Shown here: in pieces, positions 47,839 through 56,027 of the stretch
Layout: each line of letters begins with the position of its first letter
How positions within the stretch are numbered: the stretch's first letter is position 1
DNA from: Bacillota bacterium
GTDB taxonomy: Bacteria > Bacillota > Desulfotomaculia > Desulfotomaculales > Desulfallaceae
Direction: 5' to 3'
Length of the DNA stretch: 64,000 nucleotides
Assembly: GCA_023439185.1 (NCBI GenBank)
Contig: JAEXOR010000003.1
Span: forward strand, 186,001-250,000
Notes under the pieces: model-generated
The model's input: the letters and a program-made list of their open reading frames with translations, nothing else
What the model was told of the DNA's origin: nothing
The model's database searches: none
Program-made: the position numbers and the translations under genes

Positions 47839-49371
47839 CTACGACTTGGTTTTCCCGGTGTTGTCCCGGCCGGGTTTGCGGGCCGGGGCGGGTGTGGCCT
47901 GCCGGCTGGGGTCACGGGGTTTCAGTATGCTGGGCCTGATATTGGAGGTGGGCACGGGGCGGCGCACCAGGACGGATTTTAGAGCCTTGCCGTTGAACGG
48001 GAGCAGCGGCCACATGTAAGGTACTCCAAAGGAGCGGGTGAAGACCAGCAGGGCCAGGGTCAGCGCCAGTCCGGCGATGAAGCCCGGCAGGGCGAACAAG
48101 CCCACCATAATCAGCAGAAACAGGCGGATCAGCCGGTTGGCCAGGCCCAGTTCATAGCTGGGCGTCATAAAGGTACCCACCACAGCGGCGGCGGTGTACA
48201 TGACCACCTCGGCGTTAAACAGGCCCACGGTTACCGCAATGTCGCCGATTAACAGGGCGGCAATCAAGCCAAGGGCGGTGGCCAGCGCCGTGGGGGTGTG
48301 GATTGTGGCCATGCGCACCATATCCACCGCCAGTTCGGCAATTAAAAACTGGATAAATATCGGTATGGTCCCCACTTTCTCCGGTCCGATAAATTTCAGG
48401 GCCGGGGGCAAAATCTGCGGCTGCAGTGTCACCAAAAGCCACAGAGGCAGCAGAAAAATGGATAACGCCACCCCGGCGAACCTGACCCATCTTAAATATA
48501 CACCGGCGGCGGGACTCTGCCGGTATTCCTCGGCGTGCTGCAGGTGGTGGAAATAAGTGGCCGGCGCAATCATGATGCTGGGCGAAGTGTCCACCATCAC
48601 CAGTACGTGCCCTTCCAGCAGGTGGATGGCCGCCACATCCGGGCGCTCGGTGTAACGTACCCGGGGCAGGGGGTTCCAGTAACTGCCCGGCGTAATCAGT
48701 TCCTCCACGGCTTTTTCAGCCATGGGCAGGCCATCCAGGTTAATGGCGGAAATTCTGTCCCGAATGTCTTTCACAAGTTCTTCGTTGGCGATATCCTCAA
48801 TATAGGAAATTACGATGTCGGTCTTGGATCGGTTGCCTGCTTGGATATACTCCATGCGCAGCTTGGGGTCCCTGATGCGCCTGCGGATTAGGGCGGTGTT
48901 GAAGACCAGCGTTTCGGTAAAACCATCCCGGGAGCCGCGCACCACCTTTTCCAGGTCGGGCTCGGCGGGACTGCGCACCGGGTAATTGCGCACATCCAGC
49001 AGGATAGCCTGATCAGAGCCGTCAATCAGCAGCGCCAGCGGACCGGAGAGCATTTTTTCCACCAGTTTCTCAAGGTGTCCGGTCTCTTCCACTTCAATGT
49101 AATTAATGTGGCGATCGAACAATTTCCGGAAAGCGTCCACGGACAGGTCTTCCCGGTCCAGAGCCGTCATGTTGCGCAATATTTCAGTCATCAGGTCGGC
49201 GTTGGCAAAGGCGTCCACGAAAACCATTAATATCTTGCGACCGCCAATGTGCATTTCCCGCCTGACAATGTCAAAGTTTTTGTCAAAGGAAAGCTTTTCA
49301 TCCAGCAAGTCCCTGTTGGTGGCCAGATCTTTACTCAGCTTTGTTTGGTGTTCAATGGCCGCCGGACTCAT
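47839..49371 (-). CDS. spoVAF: Spore germination protein SpoVAF (GerA family)
   Basis: A 510-aa membrane protein of the GerA/SpoVAF family. The N-terminal ~285 residues are the cytosolic domain (LVFNTALIRRRIRDPKLR, TPGSYWNPLPRVRYTERPD), followed by about five membrane helices (about 285-460) with PPALKFIGPEKVGTIPIFIQ. A proline- and arginine-rich tail ends the protein. SpoVAF is encoded with the SpoVA dipicolinate channel in Bacillus and modulates germination. The ATG at 49371 is chosen over an in-frame GTG four codons earlier that touches the ribosome site. It overlaps spoVAEa by 20 bases. Confidence 0.93.
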   Translation of the reverse strand: MSPAAIEHQTKLSKDLATNRDLLDEKLSFDKNFDIVRREMHIGGRKILMVFVDAFANADLMTEILRNMTALDREDLSVDAFRKLFDRHINYIEVEETGHLEKLVEKMLSGPLALLIDGSDQAILLDVRNYPVRSPAEPDLEKVVRGSRDGFTETLVFNTALIRRRIRDPKLRMEYIQAGNRSKTDIVISYIEDIANEELVKDIRDRISAINLDGLPMAEKAVEELITPGSYWNPLPRVRYTERPDVAAIHLLEGHVLVMVDTSPSIMIAPATYFHHLQHAEEYRQSPAAGVYLRWVRFAGVALSIFLLPLWLLVTLQPQILPPALKFIGPEKVGTIPIFIQFLIAELAVDMVRMATIHTPTALATALGLIAALLIGDIAVTVGLFNAEVVMYTAAAVVGTFMTPSYELGLANRLIRLFLLIMVGLFALPGFIAGLALTLALLVFTRSFGVPYMWPLLPFNGKALKSVLVRRPVPTSNIRPSILKPRDPSRQATPAPARKPGRDNTGKTKS

Positions 49372-49945
49372 TTGCGCACCCACTCCTTTTTAATATTTCG
49401 CGCAGCGCTTTGGTGGTTAACGGCGCGCCGGTGGTGAAGTCGTCGGCGCCGTCCATCTTTCCCACGTCGCCGATGCCAATGACCACCGGTAAGTGCAAAT
49501 TATCAAGCAGTTCCACTGTGTCACCGCATAGTTCGTCTCCCAGCAGCGCGCCTGGGCGGCCAAACTTGTCCACCGGCCCGTCCACCAATTTACCCTGGCG
49601 GTCGATGGAAAAATTAACGTGGGCTCCTTCGTCAAAACCGCTGTTGGACGCCACTGCCAGCACTCCCAGGATATTAATATCGGGGTGTCCGGCCAGGTAA
49701 GCCAGCGCCGATTCCCCGCGTCCGCGCCCTTCATGGCCCCGGTCGTCCAGCATCACAACCACCGGGTCATGGGCTGCTTTTTTAACCAGATTGACAATTT
49801 GTTCTCCGGTCAGCGGGGTGGGGTTTCCGGCCGAGGCGGATATGCATCTGGCCCCAACATTGCGCGCCGCCGTCTCTACTGTCCTGCGCGCCATTTTGTC
49901 TCCGTCGGTGACGGCGATTATGTTCACGGGTGTGCTAACGGACAT
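49352..49945 (-). CDS. spoVAE: Stage V sporulation protein AE (SpoVAEa type)
   Basis: A 197-aa soluble protein of the SpoVAEa family: VTDGDKMARRTVETAARNVG near residue 12, CISASAGNPTPL near 33 and VVMLDDRGHEGRGRGE near 62 are strongly conserved. SpoVAEa sits with the SpoVA channel proteins that move dipicolinic acid in and out of the spore core. Here spoVAC, spoVAD and spoVAEb, which should come before it, are absent; a dodecin gene is there instead. Expected forespore (sigma-G) expression. Confidence 0.92.
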   Translation of the reverse strand: MSVSTPVNIIAVTDGDKMARRTVETAARNVGARCISASAGNPTPLTGEQIVNLVKKAAHDPVVVMLDDRGHEGRGRGESALAYLAGHPDINILGVLAVASNSGFDEGAHVNFSIDRQGKLVDGPVDKFGRPGALLGDELCGDTVELLDNLHLPVVIGIGDVGKMDGADDFTTGAPLTTKALREILKRSGCANESGGH

Positions 49946-49998
49946 ATGCAGCCTCCGATTCAGTGTCTTTAATGATGATTCCGGCAGATAAAAGTAAA

Positions 49999-50016
49999 GA
50001 CACCGTTTAAGGTGTC
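49999..50016. repeat. Small stem-loop, dispersed-repeat remnant
   Basis: GACACC (49999-50004) and GGTGTC (50011-50016) form a six-pair stem followed on the plus strand by CCTACAG. The CCCTAC ending is shared with the GGGCGNCC-type repeats at 19153 and 52126, so this may be a decayed copy. Confidence 0.4.
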
Positions 50017-50045
50017 CCTACAGCCTTGGATTATGCAAACAGGCT

Positions 50046-50240
50046 TTAACTTTTGTGGGCTATTTTAAGATTGGCTTTGTATTCGACTACTTTGCCGTTT
50101 TCCACATCGGCTGTAAAATTCACTACTTCCACGCCTACGATATTGCCGGTAGATTTGCTGGCTTCGCTGATTGCCGATTGAACGGCGCTGCGCCAGCCGT
50201 CCGCCGATTCTCCCACCATTTCCATCACTTTAATGTTCAT
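50046..50240 (-). CDS. Dodecin family flavin-binding protein
   Basis: A 64-aa protein of the dodecin family, small beta-alpha-beta-beta proteins that assemble into hollow dodecamers storing or buffering flavins. The pattern KVMEMVGESADGWRSAVQSA, then EASKSTGNIVGVEVVNF and VVEYKANLKIA fits; the tryptophan W17 corresponds to the residue that stacks with flavin. It occupies the place of spoVAC-AEb between sigF and spoVAEa. The ribosome site lies in AAAGGAGGGC just upstream of the ATG. Confidence 0.9.
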   Translation of the reverse strand: MNIKVMEMVGESADGWRSAVQSAISEASKSTGNIVGVEVVNFTADVENGKVVEYKANLKIAHKS

Positions 50241-50318
50241 ATATTAAGCCCTCCTTTGTTGAATATTTTGCGGCAATTGTATTATTTGTCCTGGGCGGAA
50301 TTTTATGCAGCGTTAAGG

Positions 50319-51095
50319 TTAGTTGGATATCTCCATCATATCCCGCAGTTTTTTCAGGGCTTGTCTTTCCAGACGGGACACCTGCACCTGGGAAAGCCCC
50401 AGTTTGGCTGCTATCTCCCCCTGGGTTTGATCGGCGAAAAACCTCCATAGCAGGATCATCCTGTCGCGGTCAGGAAGCTGTTTGAGGATCTCTTTAACGG
50501 CTATGTTATCCAGATGAGGCAGCATGGCTCCGTCGTCTTCGCTTAACTGGTCCAAAAGGTATATGGGATCGCCGTCGTCCTGGTGCAGCGTTTCGTAAAT
50601 TGAAGCCGGAGGTTGCAGCGCTTCCAGGGCTGATACCACGTCCTCACGAGAAATCCCTATTTCGGAGGCAATTTCATTGATAGATGGTTCACGGCCCAGT
50701 TTTGAGGTCAAGGCCTCCCTGCCCTGCTGAACCTTGTAAGCGGTTTCTTTAATTGACCTGCTCACCTTGATTGGGTTGTCGTCTCTTAAAAAACGCCTTA
50801 TTTCACCCACGATCATCGGCACGGCATAGGTTGAAAAACGCACGTTAAAATCAAGGTTGAACTTGTCAATGGCTTTCATCAATCCGATACAACCGATTTG
50901 AAACAGGTCCTCCAGCTCATAACCCCGGTTGTGAAAACGCTTGACCAGGTTGAAAACCAGCTTGAGGTTGCAGTTAATCAGGCGTTCCCTGGCATGGACG
51001 TCCCCTTTTTGGGCGCGGGCCAGCAGATCTTTCATTTCCGCATCTTTGAGCAGGGGGAACCGGGGCAGGTTCATATCTGTTAATTTACCGCTCAT
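50319..51095 (-). CDS. sigF: RNA polymerase sporulation sigma factor, sigma-F
   Basis: The first forespore-specific sigma factor. The 258-aa protein has region 2 (NLKLVFNLVKRFHNRGYELEDLFQIG is represented at about 45-75), the -10 recognition segment FNLDFNVRFSTYAVPMIVGE near 80, and region 4 with GEIAAKLGLSQVQVSRLE near 230. It is held inactive by SpoIIAB encoded just upstream. The operon order spoIIAA-spoIIAB-sigF is the universal one. Distance to spoIIAB is 13 bases. Confidence 0.98.
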   Translation of the reverse strand: MSGKLTDMNLPRFPLLKDAEMKDLLARAQKGDVHARERLINCNLKLVFNLVKRFHNRGYELEDLFQIGCIGLMKAIDKFNLDFNVRFSTYAVPMIVGEIRRFLRDDNPIKVSRSIKETAYKVQQGREALTSKLGREPSINEIASEIGISREDVVSALEALQPPASIYETLHQDDGDPIYLLDQLSEDDGAMLPHLDNIAVKEILKQLPDRDRMILLWRFFADQTQGEIAAKLGLSQVQVSRLERQALKKLRDMMEISN

Positions 51096-51108
51096 TTAAC
51101 TGTACCCC

Positions 51109-51549
51109 CTATTGTTCCGTTACCGCCGCCCGGCGGGGCGCCCCAGCCCTTCTGCTCATAATCACCCGGGTGCCCTTCCCCGGTTCGGACTGCACGCTGA
51201 ACTTATCCATAAACGACCGCATGAATGAAAACCCCAGTCCCATCCTTTCCGGGTCGCTGGAATAGGCCGGTTCCAGGGCTTTGGGGATATCCTCAATCCC
51301 CTTGCCGCTGTCTGTTACCATCAGTTCCATATATTCATCGGCAATGTTGATCTCCAGGCGCACCATCCGGTTCGGGTCGTTTTCATAACCGTGAATGATG
51401 GCGTTGGAAACAGCTTCGGAAACAGCCACCTTGATTTCTTCAAGGTCCGGCAGGGTGAAGTCAATCTGGGATACGAAGGCGGCCACCATCATCCTGGCGA
51501 AAGCCACGTTTTCAGCCCGGCTGGAAAACTCGATTACTGCCCGGTTCAT
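51109..51549 (-). CDS. spoIIAB: Anti-sigma-F factor and serine kinase SpoIIAB
   Basis: GHKL-type kinase that binds sigma-F and phosphorylates SpoIIAA. The 146-aa protein has the N box EAVSNAIIHGYEN near residue 42, the G1 box VTDSGKGIED near 80 and the G2 box RMGLGFSFM near 104. The ATG at 51549 follows AAGGAGGCTGAAAAA; an upstream in-frame ATG lies in front of the ribosome site and is rejected. A C-terminal extension rich in Arg and Ala (about 133-146) is slightly longer than usual. Confidence 0.97.
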   Translation of the reverse strand: MNRAVIEFSSRAENVAFARMMVAAFVSQIDFTLPDLEEIKVAVSEAVSNAIIHGYENDPNRMVRLEINIADEYMELMVTDSGKGIEDIPKALEPAYSSDPERMGLGFSFMRSFMDKFSVQSEPGKGTRVIMSRRAGAPRRAAVTEQ

Positions 51550-51582
51550 TTTTTCAGCCTCCTTTGGCAAGTCGCAATATTT

Positions 51583-51921
51583 TTAGCTGATTTTATTAAG
51601 CGCTTGTTCCACGGTTGGTTGTTCCTCCATCAGCGTTAGCAAACCGGACAGTTCCAGCACCCTTCTGACCTGGGGGCCGGCGCCGGTTAAAAAGACCCGG
51701 CCGCCCGCCGCGGCAGCCTTTTTATAGCGGCCCAGGATCACTCCCAGGCCGGAGCTGTCCACAAAACTGACCCCGGTCAGGTCGAATACGATGTTAATAA
51801 TTTTGTTTTGCTCCATAGCCCGGTCCACGTCACGGCGCAGGGCATCGGTAATACTCATGTCGATTTCGCCTGCCGGCGCAACCAACAGGCAGTTGTTTGC
51901 TTTTTTAATTGTATAGTTCAA
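51583..51921 (-). CDS. spoIIAA: Anti-sigma-F factor antagonist SpoIIAA
   Basis: STAS-domain protein whose unphosphorylated form frees sigma-F from SpoIIAB. The 112-aa sequence has DLTGVSFVDSSGLGVILGR, with the phosphorylated serine being S56 or S57. It starts at TTG with GGTGA upstream. It is first in spoIIAA-spoIIAB-sigF; a promoter and a large inverted repeat lie upstream between it and dacF. Confidence 0.97.
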   Translation of the reverse strand: MNYTIKKANNCLLVAPAGEIDMSITDALRRDVDRAMEQNKIINIVFDLTGVSFVDSSGLGVILGRYKKAAAAGGRVFLTGAGPQVRRVLELSGLLTLMEEQPTVEQALNKIS

Positions 51922-51977
51922 TGCTCAGTCACCCCGGTAACCGGCCGGAGGATTATAGTCCGACCGTTATTTGTTAG

Positions 51978-52006
51978 ATTCTACCATATATTCAATTGGT
52001 AATCAA
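51978..52006 (-). promoter_or_regulatory. Possible promoter of spoIIAA-spoIIAB-sigF
   Basis: On the minus strand TTGATT (52001-52006) and TAGAAT (51978-51983) are spaced by 17 bases. The -10 region GGTAGAATCT also contains the GAAT core seen in sigma-H promoters, which drive spoIIA in Bacillus, but no clear AGGA -35 box was found. Confidence 0.45.
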
Positions 52007-52029
52007 ATAAGTATGTATGGGTGAACTCA

Positions 52030-52103
52030 AAACACAGGGGGACGGTTCTTTTGTGCTGGATCTGGTTGCGGAGCCAGCACAAAAGAACCGTCCCCCTGTG
52101 TTT
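52030..52103. repeat. Perfect 30-bp inverted repeat with 14-base loop
   Basis: Bases 52030-52059 are exactly the reverse complement of 52074-52103; each arm contains GGGGGACGGTTCTTTTGTGC. RNA or single-stranded DNA would form a very stable hairpin. GGGGACGGTTCT-type repeats are, to my knowledge, dispersed in Firmicutes and other genomes. It lies between dacF and the spoIIA promoter. Confidence 0.95.
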
Positions 52104-52112
52104 CCCTGTTGG

Positions 52113-52130
52113 TGTAGGGGCGCCCCTACA
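52113..52130. repeat. Perfect 18-bp palindrome
   Basis: TGTAGGGGCGCCCCTACA is a perfect palindrome just past the large inverted repeat. It looks like a collapsed copy of the GTAGGGGCGACC..GGTCGCCC repeat seen at 18007 and 19129. Confidence 0.8.
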
Positions 52131-52145
52131 TGTATTGGCGCTTAG

Positions 52146-53309
52146 TTATCCGGTCAGTGCCCGGTCCAATACTTTGTACATCTGCTGCAGCACCGAAGCG
52201 CGCCTGACATCATATTGCGCCAGCAGCGGCACTTTCAATACTTCCTTGTTTCCCTGGGTGACGATAAATTCCCCTACCTGTTGTCCTTTTTTCACCGGCG
52301 CCGTCACATCTTCGGGCAATACCGCCCGACCTGAGTATTCGTCTTTTTTCCCTTTCGGCACGGCCATGGCGATGTCGGCGCCGGAAACCACGCCAACCTG
52401 GTCAATGGCGCCTTTGCTGACCTTGACGGTACTTGTTTTAGCGTCTTTTTGGGCGAAGTTAACCGCCTCAAAGCGGGCAAAACCGTAATTATATATTTTT
52501 ATGGATTCCCGAAAATGGCTTCTTACCTCGGGGGTGCCAAGTACGACGGTAATCAGGCGCAGCCCATCTCTTTCCGCGGTGGAAGCCAGGCAGTATTTTG
52601 CTTCGTCTGTCCAGCCGGTTTTGCCGGCATCAACGCCCCGGTACCACTTGAGGAGCTTGTTGGTATTCCAAAGCACGAAATCACCGCCCCGCAAGTCATA
52701 CCTGTAAATTGATGAATATTCCTTGAAAACAGGGTGTTTTAGCGCCTCACGTAGTATTACCGCCATATCGTAGGCCGAGGTGTAATGTGGTTCTTCGCCG
52801 GGCAGACCGTTACAATTGGCAAACCGGGTATGTTTGAGGCCCAGTTCCCTGGCGCGTTTGTTCATCAGTTCCACAAACGCTTGCACCGAACCAGCTATGT
52901 GTTCGGCCACCCCCACGCTGGCGTCATTGGCCGAGCCCACTGCCACGGAAATAAGCATTTCCTTCATGCTCATTTCTTCACCCGGTTCCAAAAATACTTG
53001 GGATCCGCCCATATTAGCGGCGTTTTCTGTGACTGTAATCTTGTCCTGCAGGCTGATCTCGCCTTTTTCCAGTGCTTCATTGGCTAACAGTTGGGTCATG
53101 ATTTTGGTTACGCTGGCCATGGGCAATTCTTTATCCGGCTCCTTGGACCACAGCACCGTGCCGGTGCCTGCGTCCATAAGCACCGCTGATTCGGCGGTGG
53201 TTTCCAGCCCGGCGGCGGAGACTTCCTCTTGCGCGGCAGCCGCCGGCGATGTTCCCGCAGGGAAAAAGCAAATTGACAATCCCAGTAATATGACCAATAT
53301 GTAATGCAT
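52146..53309 (-). CDS. dacF: D-alanyl-D-alanine carboxypeptidase DacF
   Basis: Secreted penicillin-binding protein (387 aa) that trims the terminal D-Ala of cortex or wall peptides. Signal peptide at about 1-26. Active-site motifs: S66-x-x-K69 (ASVTKI), S126-A-N, and K230-T-G (AGKTGWT). The C-terminal PBP5-like beta domain and an amphipathic helix at the end (RRASVLQQMYKVLDRAL) would tether it to the membrane. In Bacillus dacF is controlled by sigma-F and precedes spoIIAA, as here. The ribosome site is AGGAGGGGAAATTAATT. Confidence 0.95.
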   Translation of the reverse strand: MHYILVILLGLSICFFPAGTSPAAAAQEEVSAAGLETTAESAVLMDAGTGTVLWSKEPDKELPMASVTKIMTQLLANEALEKGEISLQDKITVTENAANMGGSQVFLEPGEEMSMKEMLISVAVGSANDASVGVAEHIAGSVQAFVELMNKRARELGLKHTRFANCNGLPGEEPHYTSAYDMAVILREALKHPVFKEYSSIYRYDLRGGDFVLWNTNKLLKWYRGVDAGKTGWTDEAKYCLASTAERDGLRLITVVLGTPEVRSHFRESIKIYNYGFARFEAVNFAQKDAKTSTVKVSKGAIDQVGVVSGADIAMAVPKGKKDEYSGRAVLPEDVTAPVKKGQQVGEFIVTQGNKEVLKVPLLAQYDVRRASVLQQMYKVLDRALTG

Positions 53310-53454
53310 AATTAATTTCCCCTCCTGTTTTTCCTGTTCAAAATATTATGTGAGTCAAAAAAAAAGTTATTCTGGAAAGAAGTGTATGGAAAATACAACA
53401 TCACCGGGGCGGTCGTATTTTTTATATAAAAAATTTAATTGTTGTGTAACATTT

Positions 53455-53488
53455 AACGCTCCCGATAAACTAAATATTTAGGAGCGTT
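53455..53488 (+). promoter_or_regulatory. Inverted repeat over the promoter / ribosome site of the sigma-factor gene
   Basis: AACGCTCC (53455-53462) and GGAGCGTT (53481-53488) form a perfect eight-base inverted repeat with an 18-base spacer, followed by TTTT. The right arm contains the GGAG that would be the ribosome site of the sigma gene at 53497. A TGTAAC (53445-53450), resembling ECF -35 boxes, lies just before. It could be an operator, an attenuator or a structure that hides the ribosome site. Confidence 0.5.
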
Positions 53489-53496
53489 TTTAGAAC

Positions 53497-54015
53497 ATGG
53501 CCATGTCTGCTTTGGAAAAAATTTATGAACGGTACAGAGTTCCGGTGTTTCGCTACCTGTACAGGATGGGCGGGAACTATGATCTGGCGGAGGAACTCAC
53601 CCAGGAGACCTTTTACCGGGTAGTTCTTTCCCTTGACGGCTTCCGGGGGGAATCGGCCCTTTCCACCTGGCTATTTGGCATTGCCTTTAACGTGTATAAC
53701 ACGCATATACGTCGCCAGGTCAGGCGCCGGGATGTGCCAATGGATCCGGAAATAGCGGGCGGGGGAAGGGAAGGCGACCCGGCCCTGGCCCTGGAAGAGG
53801 CGGAAAACTGGCAGCTGGCCAAACTGGCCTTGAAGCGTTTGTCTGTGGAGCACCGGGCAGTGATTGTCCTGAGGGAGATAGAGGGGTTTTCCTATGCAGA
53901 AATAGGCCGGGTGCTCAACAAATCACCCTCCACCGCCCGGGTTACGCTTTTCCGGGCCAAACAGAAATACAGGCTTATTTATAGTGATCTAACAAAAGGT
54001 GAGGTTAATGAGTAA
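53497..54015 (+). CDS. ECF-type RNA polymerase sigma factor
   Basis: A 172-aa sigma-70-family factor of ECF type. Region 2 (about 8-75) has YRYLYRMGGNYDLAEELTQE-like content ending in the -10 recognition part STWLFGIAFNVYNTHIRR. Region 4 (about 110-160) has LSVEHRAVIVLREIEGFSYAEIG and KSPSTARVTLFRAKQKY. It is followed with an eight-base overlap by a zinc-type anti-sigma gene, the classical arrangement for a membrane-signal response. The promoter region contains an inverted repeat and an ECF-like TGTAAC, suggesting autoregulation. Confidence 0.93.
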   Translation: MAMSALEKIYERYRVPVFRYLYRMGGNYDLAEELTQETFYRVVLSLDGFRGESALSTWLFGIAFNVYNTHIRRQVRRRDVPMDPEIAGGGREGDPALALEEAENWQLAKLALKRLSVEHRAVIVLREIEGFSYAEIGRVLNKSPSTARVTLFRAKQKYRLIYSDLTKGEVNE

Positions 54016-55477
54016 CAGTGAGTGTGAACTGATCAGGGATCTTCTCCCCTTGTACTCCGACGGGGAGGCCAGCGGCGCCACCCTGGAGCTGGTAGAAAGA
54101 CACCTGCCGGGATGCCCCCGCTGCCGGGAGATGCTGGAGGTTTACCAGCAGCCGGCCCTGCCGGAGTTGACCCGGGAGCAGGCCCCCGCAAAGGCCAAAA
54201 AGTATTTTTCCAGCAAACTTCATCAGTTGGTCTTTACGTTGGCGATGGCGCTGGTCATGACCTTCTCCACCATCGCCTGGGCCTCCTATCAGGTGGGGCG
54301 GAATGCGGCCCTGCGGGACCCTTCCTTCAACCAGGCCAGTGACCTGGGTCTTTTCACTGAGGTCGGGCAGGCCAAAAAGCTGGGCCCCCACGTCATCACC
54401 GTGGAGCGGATCCTGGTGGACACGGCCCGGACCAGCGTCTTTTACCGGGTGGACCCCGGGCTGGACAGTGAAACCTTCTTGCAGATCGAGATGACTGACG
54501 ACCGGGGGGTTCAATACGATGCCCGGGGCGGCCGGGGGTTTAAGGGCCGTCAGTTTGTTTACGACCTGGACCCGGTAAACATCGACGCCGATAAGATCAT
54601 ACTCAATTTCAGCACCGATGAAATACCGGAGCAGGCAAGCTTTGAGATATCGGTAGACCCCGGCAGGGTGGCTGAAAAGACCCGGGAAGTCTATCCCGGC
54701 CTGAAGACTGCGGCGGGTTCGGCCGAACTGGCCCTGGACAAGGCGGTGCTGGGTCTTTCCGAAAGCATCTTCTTTTTCCGTATCCGCTGGCCGGAGGACT
54801 CCACCGTGGCCGGCGTCGGGGTCGGGATCAACCCGCCCATGCAGGCCAAAATGGGTCCCAGCGGCCCGGTCAGCGCCGAGGGACGGATCAGCAGTCCGCC
54901 CCCGTCTTCCATGATTGACCCGGCCGGGGCCTTTCCGCCCGACTTTTGGGCTGATCTTACCGACGTGACCAATGGTAAGAGGATCACAGTTGAAACAACC
55001 CGTACCCAGACCGACCCGGTGACGGGGGGGATCAGAGGGTCCTTCCATTTTGGGCCGGTGGAGCCGTCGGCCAGGGATTTAAAACTGACCCTGCCTCCCC
55101 TGTACCTTTACCGCTTTCCGGAGGAGGAGCAGACGGTGGAATTTGCCTGGCCCCAACAGGGAGAGATGAATATCGGCAAGGTTTTCAGACAGGGACCGGT
55201 ATCCTTCACCCTGGAGAAGGCAGCCAGGGAGGAGATGCAGCTGGCCTTATATTTCAAATTTCAGCAGGACCAGGATCAGCCCGCCTTTTATTATCGTCCC
55301 GATTTTCGTTTAAAGGATGAGGGCTTCTGGAGGGAACAAATGCGGCTGGAATGGCCGGATCCGGCCTCCATTAAAATTACCTTTCCCCTGCCCGAAGAGG
55401 AAAGGGTGGCGCTCAAATTGAGCAGCCTGGGAGAAAGGCTGCCCCGGGTGGAATGGGAGATCAATGCCGCCCAGTGA
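54008..55477 (+). CDS. Membrane anti-sigma factor with zinc-finger (ZAS) domain and large external domain
   Basis: A 489-aa single-pass protein. The N-terminal zinc anti-sigma domain has H32-x3-C36-x2-C39 (HLPGCPRC). One membrane helix lies at about 76-97 (FTLAMALVMTFSTIAWASY). The ~390-residue remainder would be outside the cell and is beta-rich, resembling DUF4179-type anti-sigma sensor regions (AKKLGPHVITVERILVDTARTSV is represented near 124-146). It should hold the ECF factor at the membrane until a signal arrives. The ATG at 54008 is preferred, with AAAGGTGAGG upstream. A third gene with sigma-like features follows. Confidence 0.85.
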   Translation: MSNSECELIRDLLPLYSDGEASGATLELVERHLPGCPRCREMLEVYQQPALPELTREQAPAKAKKYFSSKLHQLVFTLAMALVMTFSTIAWASYQVGRNAALRDPSFNQASDLGLFTEVGQAKKLGPHVITVERILVDTARTSVFYRVDPGLDSETFLQIEMTDDRGVQYDARGGRGFKGRQFVYDLDPVNIDADKIILNFSTDEIPEQASFEISVDPGRVAEKTREVYPGLKTAAGSAELALDKAVLGLSESIFFFRIRWPEDSTVAGVGVGINPPMQAKMGPSGPVSAEGRISSPPPSSMIDPAGAFPPDFWADLTDVTNGKRITVETTRTQTDPVTGGIRGSFHFGPVEPSARDLKLTLPPLYLYRFPEEEQTVEFAWPQQGEMNIGKVFRQGPVSFTLEKAAREEMQLALYFKFQQDQDQPAFYYRPDFRLKDEGFWREQMRLEWPDPASIKITFPLPEEERVALKLSSLGERLPRVEWEINAAQ

Positions 55478-55508
55478 TTGGCAATGAAAATAATGCAACG
55501 GGAACAGG

Positions 55509-56021
55509 ATGGGTGAAAATTTGGCAGTGGAATTGACCGGATCAGCCGGACTCTTCGGCAATGAAAGTGCTTTGGAAAAGGTATTTGGCCTTCTATATAC
55601 CGTAGGTTTCAGGATGACCGGGGACCACCGGGAGGCCGCCGGCTTGGTGGAGATGGCTATCAGCGCTACCGGCGCTGAAGAAAATCTGTACCCTGCTCTG
55701 AAAGTAATGCTCAGGCAATACGCAGGGGAAGGTGCAACGGCCCGGGACAGGATGACGCCGGCCGGCGGCCGGTCTTCCGGCCAATCCCGGCGGGACCTGC
55801 TAATCCAGGGGGCGCTTCTGCATCTCCCGGCCGGAGAAAGGCTGGTGGTGGTTCTGCGGGACGTGTTGGGGCTGAGCTATGCCCAAGTTGGCGAGGTTGC
55901 CGGACTGGACGAACCGGTGGTGGCCCGTATGCTGGCGGCGGGGCGGAGGCGCCTGGCGGAACAACTGATTCCGCACATAAAACAGTCCGGTTGTTTAGAA
56001 GAGGATTATTGTGGTGAATGA
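55509..56021 (+). CDS. Degenerate sigma-factor-like protein
   Basis: A 170-aa protein that looks like an ECF sigma factor whose region 2 has decayed. The C-terminal half keeps a region-4-like helix-turn-helix: HLPAGERLVVVLRDVLGLSYAQVGEVAGL, then VVARMLAAGRRRLAEQL. The N-terminal half retains only a sigma-2-like pattern (LEKVFGLLYTVGFRMTGDHREAAGLVEMAI). It may be a co-regulator that pairs with the true sigma factor, as two-part sigma systems do, or a relic. It is the third gene of the operon, 31 bases after the anti-sigma gene. Confidence 0.65.
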   Translation: MGENLAVELTGSAGLFGNESALEKVFGLLYTVGFRMTGDHREAAGLVEMAISATGAEENLYPALKVMLRQYAGEGATARDRMTPAGGRSSGQSRRDLLIQGALLHLPAGERLVVVLRDVLGLSYAQVGEVAGLDEPVVARMLAAGRRRLAEQLIPHIKQSGCLEEDYCGE

Positions 56022-56027
56022 ATTGTC

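Noticed and set aside
54005..55048. A 347-codon open frame on the minus strand opposite the anti-sigma gene
   Set aside because: It lies fully antisense to a well-supported gene, has low-complexity Gly/Arg/His-rich content typical of high-GC shadow frames, and no ribosome site or family motif.
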